Source: Chloroherpetonaceae bacterium (GTDB taxonomy: Bacteria > Bacteroidota > Chlorobiia > Chlorobiales > Chloroherpetonaceae). From it: DNA of 64,000 bases. Of this stretch, positions 1-8,757 are shown one piece after another (position 1 is the stretch's first letter; each line of letters begins with the position of its first letter). The DNA lies in NCBI GenBank assembly GCA_028277445.1, contig JANQGG010000025.1, positions 24,522 through 88,521 on the forward strand, read 5' to 3'. The notes below the pieces were generated by a model that worked only from the letters and a program-made list of their open reading frames with translations, was not told the DNA's origin and made no database searches. Position numbers and translations under genes: made by a program.

Positions 1-785
1 CCTAGCAATTGCGACTCCAAAACCGCGTTATAAACCGATTTGGCTTCATTTGAAATTTTTCCCAATGCAACGGTTCGCGTTTGATCGGAAGCATAACCAT
101 TGAAAACACACCCCATATCAATAACAATCAAATTGTTGGGTTGTAGTTTTTGATAGCTTGGCCTGGCATGCGGTAAAGCGCCATTGGGCCCGCTTGCCAC
201 AATCGGATCAAAAGAATCTTTATCTGCGCCGAATTTTTTGTTCCAGTACGATATTTCTGCAGCAATATCGAGCTCGGTAGCTGAGGGTGTGATAAGCGGC
301 AATAGTTTATCAAAAACCTTGTCGCTAATCTCAACAGCTTTGCGCATCGATTCAATTTCAGCCGGTTCTTTGATCATCACAAATTCATCGCACAACGCCG
401 TGAGTGGTATCCACTCATGGTTCGGCATTTGTTCTTTATAGGTTTGAACTGTGGAATACGAGAGCTTATCGGCCTGAAAACCAATTTTAGCTCCAAAATT
501 ATAAGTTGGCGATTTTAGCTCCTCTTCGAGTGTGTTTTTTACAATTACCGGCGTTGCACCTTGAACTTCACGTTTAACCTGCTCTTCATAGCGAAAATCA
601 GTAAACAACCATGCGTGCTGTTTTGTTATAACGACCGTGGCGCTTGAACCACTGAATTTTGTGAGCCACCGGATGTCGTACAAATCCGAGATAAAAAACG
701 CATCCACACCCGATTGAAAAAGCTTCTCTTTTAACATATGAATGCGCTGATTTTCCAGCGCCGTTTGGGTTTCTTCTAAAGCCAT
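1..785 (-). CDS. Xaa-Pro aminopeptidase / M24 family metallopeptidase (C-terminus cut by window edge)
   Basis: Translating the minus strand from the ATG at 785-783 gives 261 uninterrupted codons running off the window start. Residues 1 to about 125 look like the creatinase N-terminal domain (FISDLYDIRWLTKFSGSSA, then LFTDFRYEEQ). The rest is the start of the pita-bread catalytic domain. It holds DPIVASGPNGALPHARPS and the metal-binding segment VIDMGCVFNGYASDQTRT, with the two Asp expected to bind the dinuclear metal. The remaining His and Glu ligands would lie beyond the window. Family members remove an N-terminal residue preceding proline in the cytoplasm. The gene is transcribed divergently from the aminotransferase at 917, with 131 bp between them. 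The family is clear; PepP versus PepQ-like specificity is not. Confidence 0.9.
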   Translation of the reverse strand, partial: MALEETQTALENQRIHMLKEKLFQSGVDAFFISDLYDIRWLTKFSGSSATVVITKQHAWLFTDFRYEEQVKREVQGATPVIVKNTLEEELKSPTYNFGAKIGFQADKLSYSTVQTYKEQMPNHEWIPLTALCDEFVMIKEPAEIESMRKAVEISDKVFDKLLPLITPSATELDIAAEISYWNKKFGADKDSFDPIVASGPNGALPHARPSYQKLQPNNLIVIDMGCVFNGYASDQTRTVALGKISNEAKSVYNAVLESQLL

Positions 786-916
786 AATTGTTTTAACCTG
801 TTGATTTTGTTTTCTTTGATAACACCAATTGCCGTTTATATCATTCAACCGGGGTATATTGGAAATGCTTCAAATCAGCTCATTAGCGCTTAACCGTATC
901 GTTTAACCAGTTTTCT

Positions 917-2083
917 ATGTGCGCATTAACGCCATCCGAAATTCAGCGAACCGAAAGCTATCGCACCATTTTTCCGCATACCTCAGAGGGTTTAATCTAC
1001 CTTAACCATTCTGCGGTTTCACCGCTTTCAACACAAGTCCTGGAAGCCATTCAACACCATTTAACCCAGCGCAATCGCAGCAACATTGAAAACTATTTTC
1101 CGACGCTTCAACCGACTTTACACTCAGCCCGTGAATGTATTTCCAAATTTATAGGCTGCCAAAAAGAGTCGTTGGGATTTGTTCCAAACACGAGCTATGG
1201 CCTTAATTTACTTGCTCAGGGCTTAACCTGGAAAACCGGCGATCGAATTTTACTTTACGATAGGGAATTTCCTTCAAACATCTATCCGTTCTTACATCTT
1301 AAAAAACAGGGCGTTATTGTTGATTTTTTCAGCGACCGCAACGGCGAAATCCATCTTGAAGATATTGTTGAAAAAATCACCCCGCAAACCCGGTTGCTCT
1401 CCATCAGTTATGTCCAGTTCTTATCGGGTTACCGGGTTAATCTAAACGAAATCGGCAAGATTTGCCACGCCCATCACGTGATTTTTGCCGTCGATGCCAT
1501 TCAGGGACTGGGAGCAATGCCGATTCATTTTGAACATGACGGCATCGATTTTCTAGCTTCAGGCGGCCACAAATGGGCCATGTCGCCAATGGGAAGCGGC
1601 ATTGTTGCTATCAAGCCCTCGCTTATGGATAAGCTCGATCCGGTTTTGGTCGGCTGGCTTAGCGTTGAAAACGCCTGGAATATGCTCGACTACGACTTGA
1701 CCCTTCAACCCACCGCCCAGCGTTACGAGATCGGCACACCGAATTGGATAGGCATTATTGGACTTAATGCTGCCTTTCGTATATTTTCCGAGATTGGGAT
1801 TGAAACAATCTCTCGCAAAATTTTACTTTTAACCGATCATCTCAAAACGCAGCTTTTATCTGAAGGATTTGAGCCCTATCTTAATACGGATTTAGATCAT
1901 GCATCCGGCATTTTATCTATAAGGGGCTTGCATAATGTTTCGGTTATTGCTGCACGGTTGGCTGATGAAAACATTGTGGTAGCGCCAAGAGACCAATTGA
2001 TTCGCGTAGCGCCGCATTTTTACAATACCATTGATGAAATCACACAATTTGTCCAAGTTCTCAAAAAAGTCACTAAACCATGA
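917..2083 (+). CDS. Class V aminotransferase-fold PLP enzyme (not a typical cysteine desulfurase)
   Basis: A 388-residue fold-type I PLP enzyme of the class V / NifS-like superfamily. The PLP-binding Asp lies in FAVDAIQGLGA (about D193) and the Schiff-base lysine in ASGGHKWAMSPMGSG (about K219). N-terminal YLNHSAVSPLS and YEIGTPNWIG near residue 275 are also family features. The loop that carries the catalytic Cys in SufS/IscS is absent. The C-terminus instead reads APRDQLIRVAPHFYNT, as in isopenicillin-N-epimerase-like or kynureninase-like members, so sulfur mobilisation is unlikely and the substrate is unknown. The stop overlaps the trpD start (ATGA), which suggests translational coupling. 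The start at 917 gives a normal length for the family. Confidence 0.85.
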   Translation: MCALTPSEIQRTESYRTIFPHTSEGLIYLNHSAVSPLSTQVLEAIQHHLTQRNRSNIENYFPTLQPTLHSARECISKFIGCQKESLGFVPNTSYGLNLLAQGLTWKTGDRILLYDREFPSNIYPFLHLKKQGVIVDFFSDRNGEIHLEDIVEKITPQTRLLSISYVQFLSGYRVNLNEIGKICHAHHVIFAVDAIQGLGAMPIHFEHDGIDFLASGGHKWAMSPMGSGIVAIKPSLMDKLDPVLVGWLSVENAWNMLDYDLTLQPTAQRYEIGTPNWIGIIGLNAAFRIFSEIGIETISRKILLLTDHLKTQLLSEGFEPYLNTDLDHASGILSIRGLHNVSVIAARLADENIVVAPRDQLIRVAPHFYNTIDEITQFVQVLKKVTKP

Positions 2084-3102
2084 CCACTGAAGATGCCATT
2101 TTAGCGCTCCTGGATGGACAAGCCCTCACCGATACCGAAATGGAGTACATCATGAACGAAATTATGGACGGTTCGGTATCTCCGGTTAAAATCAGTGCGT
2201 TTCTTGTGTTACTTCGACAAAAAGGCGAAGAAGTGGAAGAAATATTCGGGGCATGCAAATCCATTTTATCCAAATCCATTCGACCGGAACTAGGCTCGGA
2301 TTTTATTGACACCTGCGGAACAGGCGGCGACCGGTCAAATACTTTCAACATATCAACAGCCGGATCGTTACTGGCACATGCATGCGGCGTGAAAATTGCC
2401 AAACACGGCAACCGTTCGGTCAGCAGCAAATGCGGCAGCGCCGATGTGCTTGAACGCATGGGCTTTAAAATCAATCTTCAAAAAGAAAATGCTGAAAAGC
2501 TTTTTGAAGAAACCGGGTTTGTGTTTTTGTTTGCGCCGATTTTTCACAGCGCTATGAAAGTTGTTGCCCCGGTGCGCAAAGAACTTGGGCTTCGTACCAT
2601 TTTTAACATGCTTGGCCCGCTTTTAAACCCTGCCCGCGCTAAAAGACAAGTTATCGGCGTCTATAGCAAAGAACTCACTGGTATTTTCACGCAAGTTCTT
2701 CGTCAGCTCGAAGCCGACCATTGTTTGATTTTACACGGACAGACCGATCAAGGGCATTTGCTGGATGAGCCTAGCGTTTGCGGCCCGACATTTATTTCCG
2801 AATTAAAGGACGGCATTGTTAGAAATTATACCGTACTCCCTGAAAATTTTGGTTTGGATCGCCATAGCCTGGAAGAACTGGAGGGTGGCGATGTTGAACA
2901 TAATCATCAAATTATCTGGCAAATATTGGATAGACAGGCCGGACGGCCAAAAGAAGATGCCACCATTTTTGCATCGGGCTTGGCTTGTTATGTATCGGGA
3001 ACCACACCAAGTATCCAGGAAGGCATTGAAAAATCCAAGCAGATTTTACATTCGGGAGAAGCTAAAAAGTCAGTTGAAAACCTGCTTTTAAAACACCAGT
3101 AA
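2080..3102 (+). CDS. trpD: Anthranilate phosphoribosyltransferase
   Basis: 340 residues, the normal TrpD length. It transfers phosphoribose from PRPP to anthranilate, the second step of the tryptophan branch. Visible signatures are the PRPP loop DTCGTGGD (77-84), KHGNRSVSSKCGSADVLE (108-125) and LRTIFNMLGPLLNPA, which separate true TrpD from the YbiB/TrpD2 group. Translation probably couples to the upstream PLP enzyme through a 4-bp ATGA overlap. No other trp gene lies in the window, so the pathway genes are scattered or this copy is isolated. A Cys replaces the more usual Ser in the SSKxGSADVLE segment (C118), which should be tolerated. The following 124 bp precede an unrelated prenyltransferase. 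Confidence 0.94.
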   Translation: MTTEDAILALLDGQALTDTEMEYIMNEIMDGSVSPVKISAFLVLLRQKGEEVEEIFGACKSILSKSIRPELGSDFIDTCGTGGDRSNTFNISTAGSLLAHACGVKIAKHGNRSVSSKCGSADVLERMGFKINLQKENAEKLFEETGFVFLFAPIFHSAMKVVAPVRKELGLRTIFNMLGPLLNPARAKRQVIGVYSKELTGIFTQVLRQLEADHCLILHGQTDQGHLLDEPSVCGPTFISELKDGIVRNYTVLPENFGLDRHSLEELEGGDVEHNHQIIWQILDRQAGRPKEDATIFASGLACYVSGTTPSIQEGIEKSKQILHSGEAKKSVENLLLKHQ

Positions 3103-3226
3103 AGTCGTTCTATCATAAATTGGGGTTGCTAAATTTTAGTTTTCCCAAGAAAAACCAAAAAAAAACTTATTTTGTACCTTTAAAGTTATTTTGTGAAAAT
3201 CATTTGAATTAAACCTTCTGATCGAT

Positions 3227-4243
3227 TTGCAAAGCACTGCACACAAACATGAGGTTGTTGAACAAGATGTTCAAGCCAACATTCTGAACTTGCTCAATGA
3301 GCAAGTCAACAACTCCCAAATTACCGACACAAAGAGAGATCAAATTTTAAAGGCTATCGAAAATGTAAATCGCCCCGGATTTGTGTTGAAGCCTGCCGCC
3401 ATACCTCAGCTTATGAAACCGGTTACATGGTTTCCACCGATGTGGGCATTTACATGCGGTGTGGTTTCAACCGGCGAAAGCATTGTGGAACATTGGTCGG
3501 TATTGCTTCGCGGGCTCATTTTAGCCGGGCCGCTTTTATGTGCAATGTCGCAAACGATGAACGACTATTTTGATCGGGAAGTCGATGCCATAAACGAACC
3601 AACACGCCCAATTCCTTTAGGATTAATTTCCAAACAAGCCAGCTGGCTTGTTACATTTTCATTAATCATTATTGGTTTTATTGTTGCCTGGTCTATTCAT
3701 CCCTACGTGATGTACATTTCGTTTGTCGGCGTATTAATGTCGCATGCTTATTCCGGCCCACCGCTCAGAGCCAAGAAAAACGGCTGGTTTGGCAATTTAA
3801 TTGTGGGCTTTGCTTATGAAGGCGTGGCATGGCTTACCGGAAGCTTTGCCATAACTCAAGGAGTGCCTTCCGGAGAAACTATTGCTATGGCGATCATCTT
3901 TTCATTAGGGGCTCATGGCATCATGACATTAAACGATTTTAAATCAGTCATTGGCGATACCATCAAAGGCGTTAAATCAATCCCGGTACAATTGGGCGAA
4001 AAAAAGGCCGCTATTTTAGCCGCTCTTATTATGAACCTGGCACAAATGAGCGCAATCGCCATTTTAATTGTAAAATCCGAATGGATCTTTGCAATAGCAG
4101 CCGGCACGTTACTTGCCATTCAATTACCCATGCAACGTGTCCTGGTAAAAGACCCTCATGGCAAAGCCATTTGGTATAATTCGTTCGGGACGTTGCTTTA
4201 TGTCTTATCTATGATGATTTGTGCTTTTGGCATCAGGCCATAG
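3227..4243 (+). CDS. UbiA-family prenyltransferase resembling (bacterio)chlorophyll synthase ChlG/BchG
   Basis: An integral membrane prenyltransferase of 338 residues with the two Asp-rich motifs of the UbiA superfamily: NDYFDREVDAINEPTRPIP (from about 112) and NDFKSVIGD (236-244). The surrounding text (KPVTWFPPMWAFTCG, SQTMNDYFDREVDAI, NDFKSVIGDTIKGVKSIPV) matches chlorophyll/bacteriochlorophyll a synthase better than UbiA or MenA. Those enzymes esterify a chlorophyllide with geranylgeranyl or phytyl diphosphate. No other pigment gene is in the window, so the physiological acceptor could be something else. About 60 polar residues precede the first membrane segment. The start is uncertain: TTG at 3227 is the longest option, and the first in-frame ATG (3413) would remove part of the conserved region. 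Confidence 0.82.
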   Translation: MQSTAHKHEVVEQDVQANILNLLNEQVNNSQITDTKRDQILKAIENVNRPGFVLKPAAIPQLMKPVTWFPPMWAFTCGVVSTGESIVEHWSVLLRGLILAGPLLCAMSQTMNDYFDREVDAINEPTRPIPLGLISKQASWLVTFSLIIIGFIVAWSIHPYVMYISFVGVLMSHAYSGPPLRAKKNGWFGNLIVGFAYEGVAWLTGSFAITQGVPSGETIAMAIIFSLGAHGIMTLNDFKSVIGDTIKGVKSIPVQLGEKKAAILAALIMNLAQMSAIAILIVKSEWIFAIAAGTLLAIQLPMQRVLVKDPHGKAIWYNSFGTLLYVLSMMICAFGIRP

Positions 4244-4275
4244 CAGTACGAACTATTTTTGACAACACATAAAAC

Positions 4276-5766
4276 ATGGTTTTTATGAATAAACCTGTTC
4301 AATTTAAACTGCTGTTTTTTATTGTCTTAGTACTGGTTGTGCCAAAATTTTCATTGGCTCAAGTTATTATCAACAATGTTCAGACATCTTCACTAGCCGG
4401 TTCAGGTAGCGCTTATTTATCCGGATTGCCGGCCCAGGATATCAATGTTGCCCGGTTGCATGCCTTTGAATACCCCAATTATCCAATGGCCGTTACCGTT
4501 AGCGCCTTCCCTTTTGGCTTCACGGTTGATAATAATTCGGTTAATATTGATCTCTATAACGAACTGTTTGGCAAGGATTCGCGAAAGCTCCTTCCCGGCG
4601 GCGAAAAAACGTTTTGGAGTGAAAGCGACAAAACCAAGCTAATTAACAGTGTAGAAGATGTTTTTGAATTGAACAGCAACATCAGTTACACCTTACTTGG
4701 CGTTTCATATTATTATGAAGGTATCAGTAGTACGCTGGCTTTTAATATCACCGATAAATCCGGCACAAGCGGCACGTTAAATCGGGATTTAATCGTGTTG
4801 GGTCTAAATGGCAATGAGGAGTTTTTCAATAACACCATTTCATTGAACGACACCAAGTTTTCAGCGTGGTGGTATCGAGAGTACGCGCTTTCCATTGCTA
4901 CCGATATTACCGATAATGTCCCGTTAAGTATACGTCGATTTGCCCATCTTTACGATATTTTGGGTGGGGCAACGCTTAAGTTAATTACCCCTTATGGCTA
5001 TACCGATGGCGATGGCACAGGCACAGACCTGTATTTTTCAACAAATGGCGATAGCATCGCCGGTAGCGGCAAATATTTATTCAGGCAATCCTACAACTCC
5101 GCACTGGATGATTCCGAAAACGACGGTTCGTTTTTTCCATTTCCTTCCTCTTCAGGATTTGGTTATGGAATCAGTTTTGGTATATCTGGCAAAATTAACG
5201 AAAACATCAATGTATCTTTGGCATTAAATGATTTTGGGGTAATTAGCTTCAGCGAAAATGCCGAAATACGCTCACGGGATGGCCAAATCAACTTTGGCGG
5301 ATTTGATGAAATTCTTGACAGCGATCGCGTTGAAGCGCAAGCCGATAGTTTGGAAGATATATTTAATGAATCTATCAAGAAAGAAAGCTTCAGTGTTTGG
5401 TTGCCCACACATTTACGTGCCGGTGGCGCAGTTAAATTTTCCGCACCATTCTCATATGTTATTCTTTTAGATTGGATCCAAGGGTTCAACGACAATTTCG
5501 GCAATACCAGCATCCCAATTCTGGGTTTAGGCGCCGAAGTGCGTTATTTTGAAACCATTCCCTTTAGAACCGGTTTCCGGGTAGGCGGAAAAGATGGTTT
5601 TGGATGGTCGTTGGGTTTAGGATTGGATTCACCAAATTTTTCAGCAGAATTTGGATTTAGGAACTTCAGTTATGTTCTTTCTCCGGGAAGCTCAAAATCT
5701 ATTTCATTCAGTTTTAATCTCAGGGCCAGGTTCATGCCCGTTGTCAATCAGCTAACCGAGCTTTAA
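4276..5766 (+). CDS. Predicted outer-membrane beta-barrel protein (DUF5723-like)
   Basis: 496 residues with a clear Sec signal peptide (hydrophobic LLFFIVLVLVVPKF, cleavage probably after SLAQ). The mature part is rich in aromatic/Gly alternation and short beta strands, ending in repeated amphipathic strands (SISFSFNLRARFMPV) expected of an outer-membrane barrel. The overall look (SLAGSGSAYLSGLPAQDINVARL near the N-terminus, FGFRNFSYVLSPGSSKS near the end) is like Bacteroidota DUF5723 proteins; this family call is from memory. There are two possible starts, ATG at 4276 or ATG at 4285, and both leave the signal peptide intact. Only 32 bp separate it from the prenyltransferase, so co-transcription is possible. 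Function unknown. Confidence 0.7.
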   Translation: MVFMNKPVQFKLLFFIVLVLVVPKFSLAQVIINNVQTSSLAGSGSAYLSGLPAQDINVARLHAFEYPNYPMAVTVSAFPFGFTVDNNSVNIDLYNELFGKDSRKLLPGGEKTFWSESDKTKLINSVEDVFELNSNISYTLLGVSYYYEGISSTLAFNITDKSGTSGTLNRDLIVLGLNGNEEFFNNTISLNDTKFSAWWYREYALSIATDITDNVPLSIRRFAHLYDILGGATLKLITPYGYTDGDGTGTDLYFSTNGDSIAGSGKYLFRQSYNSALDDSENDGSFFPFPSSSGFGYGISFGISGKINENINVSLALNDFGVISFSENAEIRSRDGQINFGGFDEILDSDRVEAQADSLEDIFNESIKKESFSVWLPTHLRAGGAVKFSAPFSYVILLDWIQGFNDNFGNTSIPILGLGAEVRYFETIPFRTGFRVGGKDGFGWSLGLGLDSPNFSAEFGFRNFSYVLSPGSSKSISFSFNLRARFMPVVNQLTEL

Positions 5767-5835
5767 GATTTAACCTGAGACGAAACCCTTTAATTTATCA
5801 CTCTATTTTAGTTATATCGTTCTAAAAATGTGTAT

Positions 5836-5884
5836 CCTGAGCGCTTGCTGAGAGGTGTGCTTAGTGGAGCCGAAGCACGATTTT
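5836..5884 (+). repeat. Dispersed intergenic element, copy 1
   Basis: The stretch containing GCTGAGAGGTGTGCTTAGTG and then GAGCCGAAGCACG recurs in diverged, inverted form at 40250-40298 (GTGCTTCGTCCACTC, then ACCTCTCAACAAACACTCAG). Both copies are intergenic and lie 3' of convergent genes. They are old, imperfect copies with no coding potential. Confidence 0.5.
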
Positions 5885-5943
5885 GCCTATAGTTTTCCTT
5901 TCGTTGACGTTTCGGCATGCCCCTTTTTGTCTACCTTAATGTC

Positions 5944-5966
5944 ATCACACGGTTTATCCGGGTGAT
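5944..5966. repeat. Intergenic hairpin repeat
   Basis: The arms ATCACACGG and CCGGGTGAT pair with one mismatch around a 5-nt loop (TTTAT), and ATCC follows. It is the first of three hairpins of the same architecture in this gap. Confidence 0.5.
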
Positions 5967-6001
5967 CCATAACGATGGCAAAAAAATACTACAGCTACTG
6001 G

Positions 6002-6024
6002 ATGCCCTGACTAAATCGGGGCAT
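6002..6024. repeat. Intergenic hairpin repeat
   Basis: The arms ATGCCCTGA and TCGGGGCAT pair (one wobble) around CTAAA, followed by GACC. Loop length and 3' flank resemble the hairpins at 6203 and 38342. Confidence 0.5.
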
Positions 6025-6202
6025 GACCAAGGTAGAGCCTTTTTAATCATTAGTTTATAACAATCCATAAAAATGATCATATTCTCACCGAATGGATCAG
6101 TGCGAGCTCAAATATTTGACAATAAACAAACAGAAAATGACACTCATTTTCTAGTCATGCTAACTTGTTTTCAGCATCTCAACCAAATTGGCATTTTCTG
6201 AG

Positions 6203-6223
6203 ACCCTGAAATTAATTCAGGGT
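6203..6223. repeat. Intergenic hairpin repeat
   Basis: The arms ACCCTGAA and TTCAGGGT form a perfect 8-bp stem around ATTAA, preceded by GAG and followed by GACCA. It shares CTGAA/TTCAG arms and flanks with the hairpin at 38342-38362, where the outer pairs are changed on both arms. Confidence 0.6.
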
Positions 6224-6317
6224 GACCAATAACGTAAATGCGTCATTGGAAGTTAATATTGATCCGGTGTGTAATGATATTACAAAAACACCGGACTGAT
6301 TAATAGCATGTTTTTAG

Positions 6318-7589
6318 TTAAGCCACTTCCCCTCTTAAAACCCGAACTGGTAGAAGCTTAGCAGCTCTCCGTGCAGGCCCCATTGCTGAGAGCACCGTAA
6401 CCACAATAGCAAACACCACCACAATAAGATGCGCTTCCGGGCTTTCTACAATATTTACCCGATCGCTTCTGACAACGCCGGCATTACTTGCCGTAAAACG
6501 TATGTTTTTAACCAGGTCGCAAATCACATGCCCCAACCCGCTTCCAAAGATTGCGCCAACCACGCCAATAAAAATGCCTTCAACCATAAATATCAGTGAA
6601 ATAGCCATGCGGCTTACCCCAAACGAACGCATAATGGCAATATCTTTGGTTTTTTGCAGTACAACCGTTGTCATAACGGAACTAACACCCAAACCGGCTA
6701 CCACAAAGACAAAACCGACCAAAACCAGGGTTACGGTATTGTTTCGAGTAATAAAATCCAGAACATTTTTATTGGTCTCATCCCAGCTTTCGGCTTTATA
6801 TCCCGAAAGATTTTCCAAAAGCTTTGCCAGCGAAAGCGATTGCGAAATATCGTTGGTATTGATGCCGATACCACTAACCGTGCTGGCTGAAATCCCCTCT
6901 ATACGTTGAGCCAATCGTAAATTGACATAACCGATGGTTCGGTCAAATTCAGAGAAACCACTTTGAAACGTTCCCAGAACAATAACTGGAAAAATTTCAC
7001 CCTTTTCGGTAACCAGGTCCATCCTGGAACGGTATTTCACCCGTAAATCTTTGGCTAACAAATCCCCAAGAATAATCCCATTTGGCGTAAAAGAAAGCTC
7101 TTCTAACGATCCGGTTTTAACGATCTTTTCCAAATTGGCAACATTGGCTTCGCGTTCAGGAATAATCCCCTTAGCCAAACAGGATTTAAACCGTGTTTTA
7201 TTTCGAGCAATGAGTTTGGTATTTACAAAAGGGGCAACTTCTTCAATATCATTGATTGATTCGGCAATGGAGACAATTTCGGTGTAAGCTTTGATGACCT
7301 GTTTATCTTTATTGATAACATTTTTATCAACAACAGCCAATTGATGCCTCGTGGTATCGCGGATCAGATTTTCGGGAATGCGGGCTTCAACCAGTTTTGG
7401 AAATACGGTCACATGCGGCGATGTATCAATGATCTTTTCCCGGATATTGGCCGATGAGCCGGAAGCTACCGCAATGGTTGTAATAAGCATGGCGCTGCCA
7501 ATCGCCACCCCCAGCGCAGTTAATAGCGTTTGGCGCTTGCGCTCGGTTAAATGCAAAAAAGCAACCCGAATAATCTCAAAAAAATTCAA
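6318..7589 (-). CDS. ABC transporter permease, FtsX/MacB (LolC/E-like) type
   Basis: 423 residues. One N-terminal membrane helix (TLLTALGVAIGSAMLITTIAV) is followed by a periplasmic MacB_PCD-like domain of about 230 residues. Three C-terminal helices form the FtsX domain (LVLVGFVFVVAGLGVSSVMT; IAIMRSFGVSRMAISLIFMV; VVVFAIVVTVLSAMGPARRA). The RRAAKLLPVRVLRGEVA tail is typical of the family. Such permeases work with a cytoplasmic ATPase in lipoprotein release, export of small molecules, or mechanotransmission. No ATPase gene is adjacent, so the partner must be encoded elsewhere. The gene is transcribed towards the repeat cluster and divergently from the gene at 7712, with 122 bp between the starts. 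Confidence 0.85.
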   Translation of the reverse strand: MNFFEIIRVAFLHLTERKRQTLLTALGVAIGSAMLITTIAVASGSSANIREKIIDTSPHVTVFPKLVEARIPENLIRDTTRHQLAVVDKNVINKDKQVIKAYTEIVSIAESINDIEEVAPFVNTKLIARNKTRFKSCLAKGIIPEREANVANLEKIVKTGSLEELSFTPNGIILGDLLAKDLRVKYRSRMDLVTEKGEIFPVIVLGTFQSGFSEFDRTIGYVNLRLAQRIEGISASTVSGIGINTNDISQSLSLAKLLENLSGYKAESWDETNKNVLDFITRNNTVTLVLVGFVFVVAGLGVSSVMTTVVLQKTKDIAIMRSFGVSRMAISLIFMVEGIFIGVVGAIFGSGLGHVICDLVKNIRFTASNAGVVRSDRVNIVESPEAHLIVVVFAIVVTVLSAMGPARRAAKLLPVRVLRGEVA

Positions 7590-7711
7590 CGCGCAATTAA
7601 AACTAAATGGTTAAAGAAAGTTTTAAAATAACATCTTTGCGTCGAAAAGTATCCGCAATTTTTTATTTACCTTATCCGGCATCGGTAATTTTAGTTTAAG
7701 GATAACCAAGC

Positions 7712-8635
7712 ATGTTTAACTTCCTTTCCAGGCAAGCCAAACCCAAATGGCAATTTCAAAAACCAGGCAACCTTTGGCGAATGCTATTTTTAAACCATCA
7801 AAGAGTGATTGTTGAACATCGCTCCAACCAGGAAAAACTTACCTCGTATGTGTTGCTTGATCAAAATAGCGGACAACCGTTGTGGGATAATTTCACCCTA
7901 AAACATACCAAAGGTGAAAAATCCGGCCAACCGGTTGGCGATGGCTGGTGGGTTGGACTTGAATATGTCCGCAACAACACCGTATACTTTCATAGCTATA
8001 GCGATCCGAACAACCCCGAACATTTAGGCATTTGGGCGATGGATACATCAACCCAAACCATCATTTGGGAGCACCCGGAGCTATCGTTCATTTGCGCTAA
8101 AAACCAGGATGAATTTTTATGTTACCTTGAAACCAATTCGGGTGGATTTGCCGAACGATCATTTTTCATCATTGATGCTAAAACCGGAGCGGATATAGAA
8201 AACCTGGGATTTGATGTTGAAAAAGCCAATGCGATACGACATTCGTCCCAAACCCTGGAAGAACTGCAACGCGTGCAACTTCCTTATGCATTCACCCCCG
8301 AATCTCAACAATTCCGTGAACTCCTCTCAAAAAACTCACTAAACGTAAAACCTGAGCGGCTTATTTCAGGCGTTGATGTTATTATAAGCGACGCCTATGA
8401 GATCATCGGCTATCATGAGCAAACCGATCTTATGGTGAATACTGCCGCCGGCCTTCCTATCCAGGCATTGAATTATGCAATAACAATAATAAAAAACAAC
8501 AAAACGGTTTATAACGATTTTTTAGGCAAAGCCATGAGCGGTATGATCATGGACGGGTTTTTCCTGAGAGAAAATAACCTGTTCTATGTTAGAGAACGCG
8601 ATACCTTGATATGCCTTGATCTAGAACGCCTGTAA
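7712..8635 (+). CDS. Conserved hypothetical protein, possibly DUF4905-like
   Basis: 307 residues with no signal peptide or membrane segment. The protein begins KPKWQFQKPGNLWRMLF and contains several W/Y-rich beta-type stretches with paired short repeats such as YVLLDQNSGQPLWDNF, AMDTSTQTIIWEH and FIIDAKTGADIENL. This DxxTG-IW pattern looks like successive strands of a propeller-like PQQ or WD fold. From memory it resembles Bacteroidota DUF4905 proteins, but I do not recognise it firmly. It stands alone between a divergent permease and phzF. The start at 7712 follows AAGGATAACCAAGC, a weak ribosome-binding site. Confidence 0.65.
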   Translation: MFNFLSRQAKPKWQFQKPGNLWRMLFLNHQRVIVEHRSNQEKLTSYVLLDQNSGQPLWDNFTLKHTKGEKSGQPVGDGWWVGLEYVRNNTVYFHSYSDPNNPEHLGIWAMDTSTQTIIWEHPELSFICAKNQDEFLCYLETNSGGFAERSFFIIDAKTGADIENLGFDVEKANAIRHSSQTLEELQRVQLPYAFTPESQQFRELLSKNSLNVKPERLISGVDVIISDAYEIIGYHEQTDLMVNTAAGLPIQALNYAITIIKNNKTVYNDFLGKAMSGMIMDGFFLRENNLFYVRERDTLICLDLERL

Positions 8636-8757
8636 ATTTTGTTTTCTTTTCTAATGTTAAATTATTGCAAAGCTTAGTCATTTGAGCTATACTTTAAGTA
8701 TCGTTATTCAAGACGATCTTTGTTATTTAGTTTTTTCAAACTTTTCTAACTTGCTCC

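Larger units (their letters stand above)
5767..6317. other. Intergenic region carrying a cluster of dispersed repeats
   Basis: 551 bp without a supported gene between convergent genes. It contains one degenerate dispersed element (about 5836-5884) and three separate hairpins (5944-5966, 6002-6024, 6203-6223) listed individually. No reading frame looks protein-like. Confidence 0.7.

Noticed and set aside
917..2083. Cysteine desulfurase (SufS/IscS)
   Set aside because: The catalytic Cys loop is missing; the corresponding region reads APRDQLIRVAPHFYNT.
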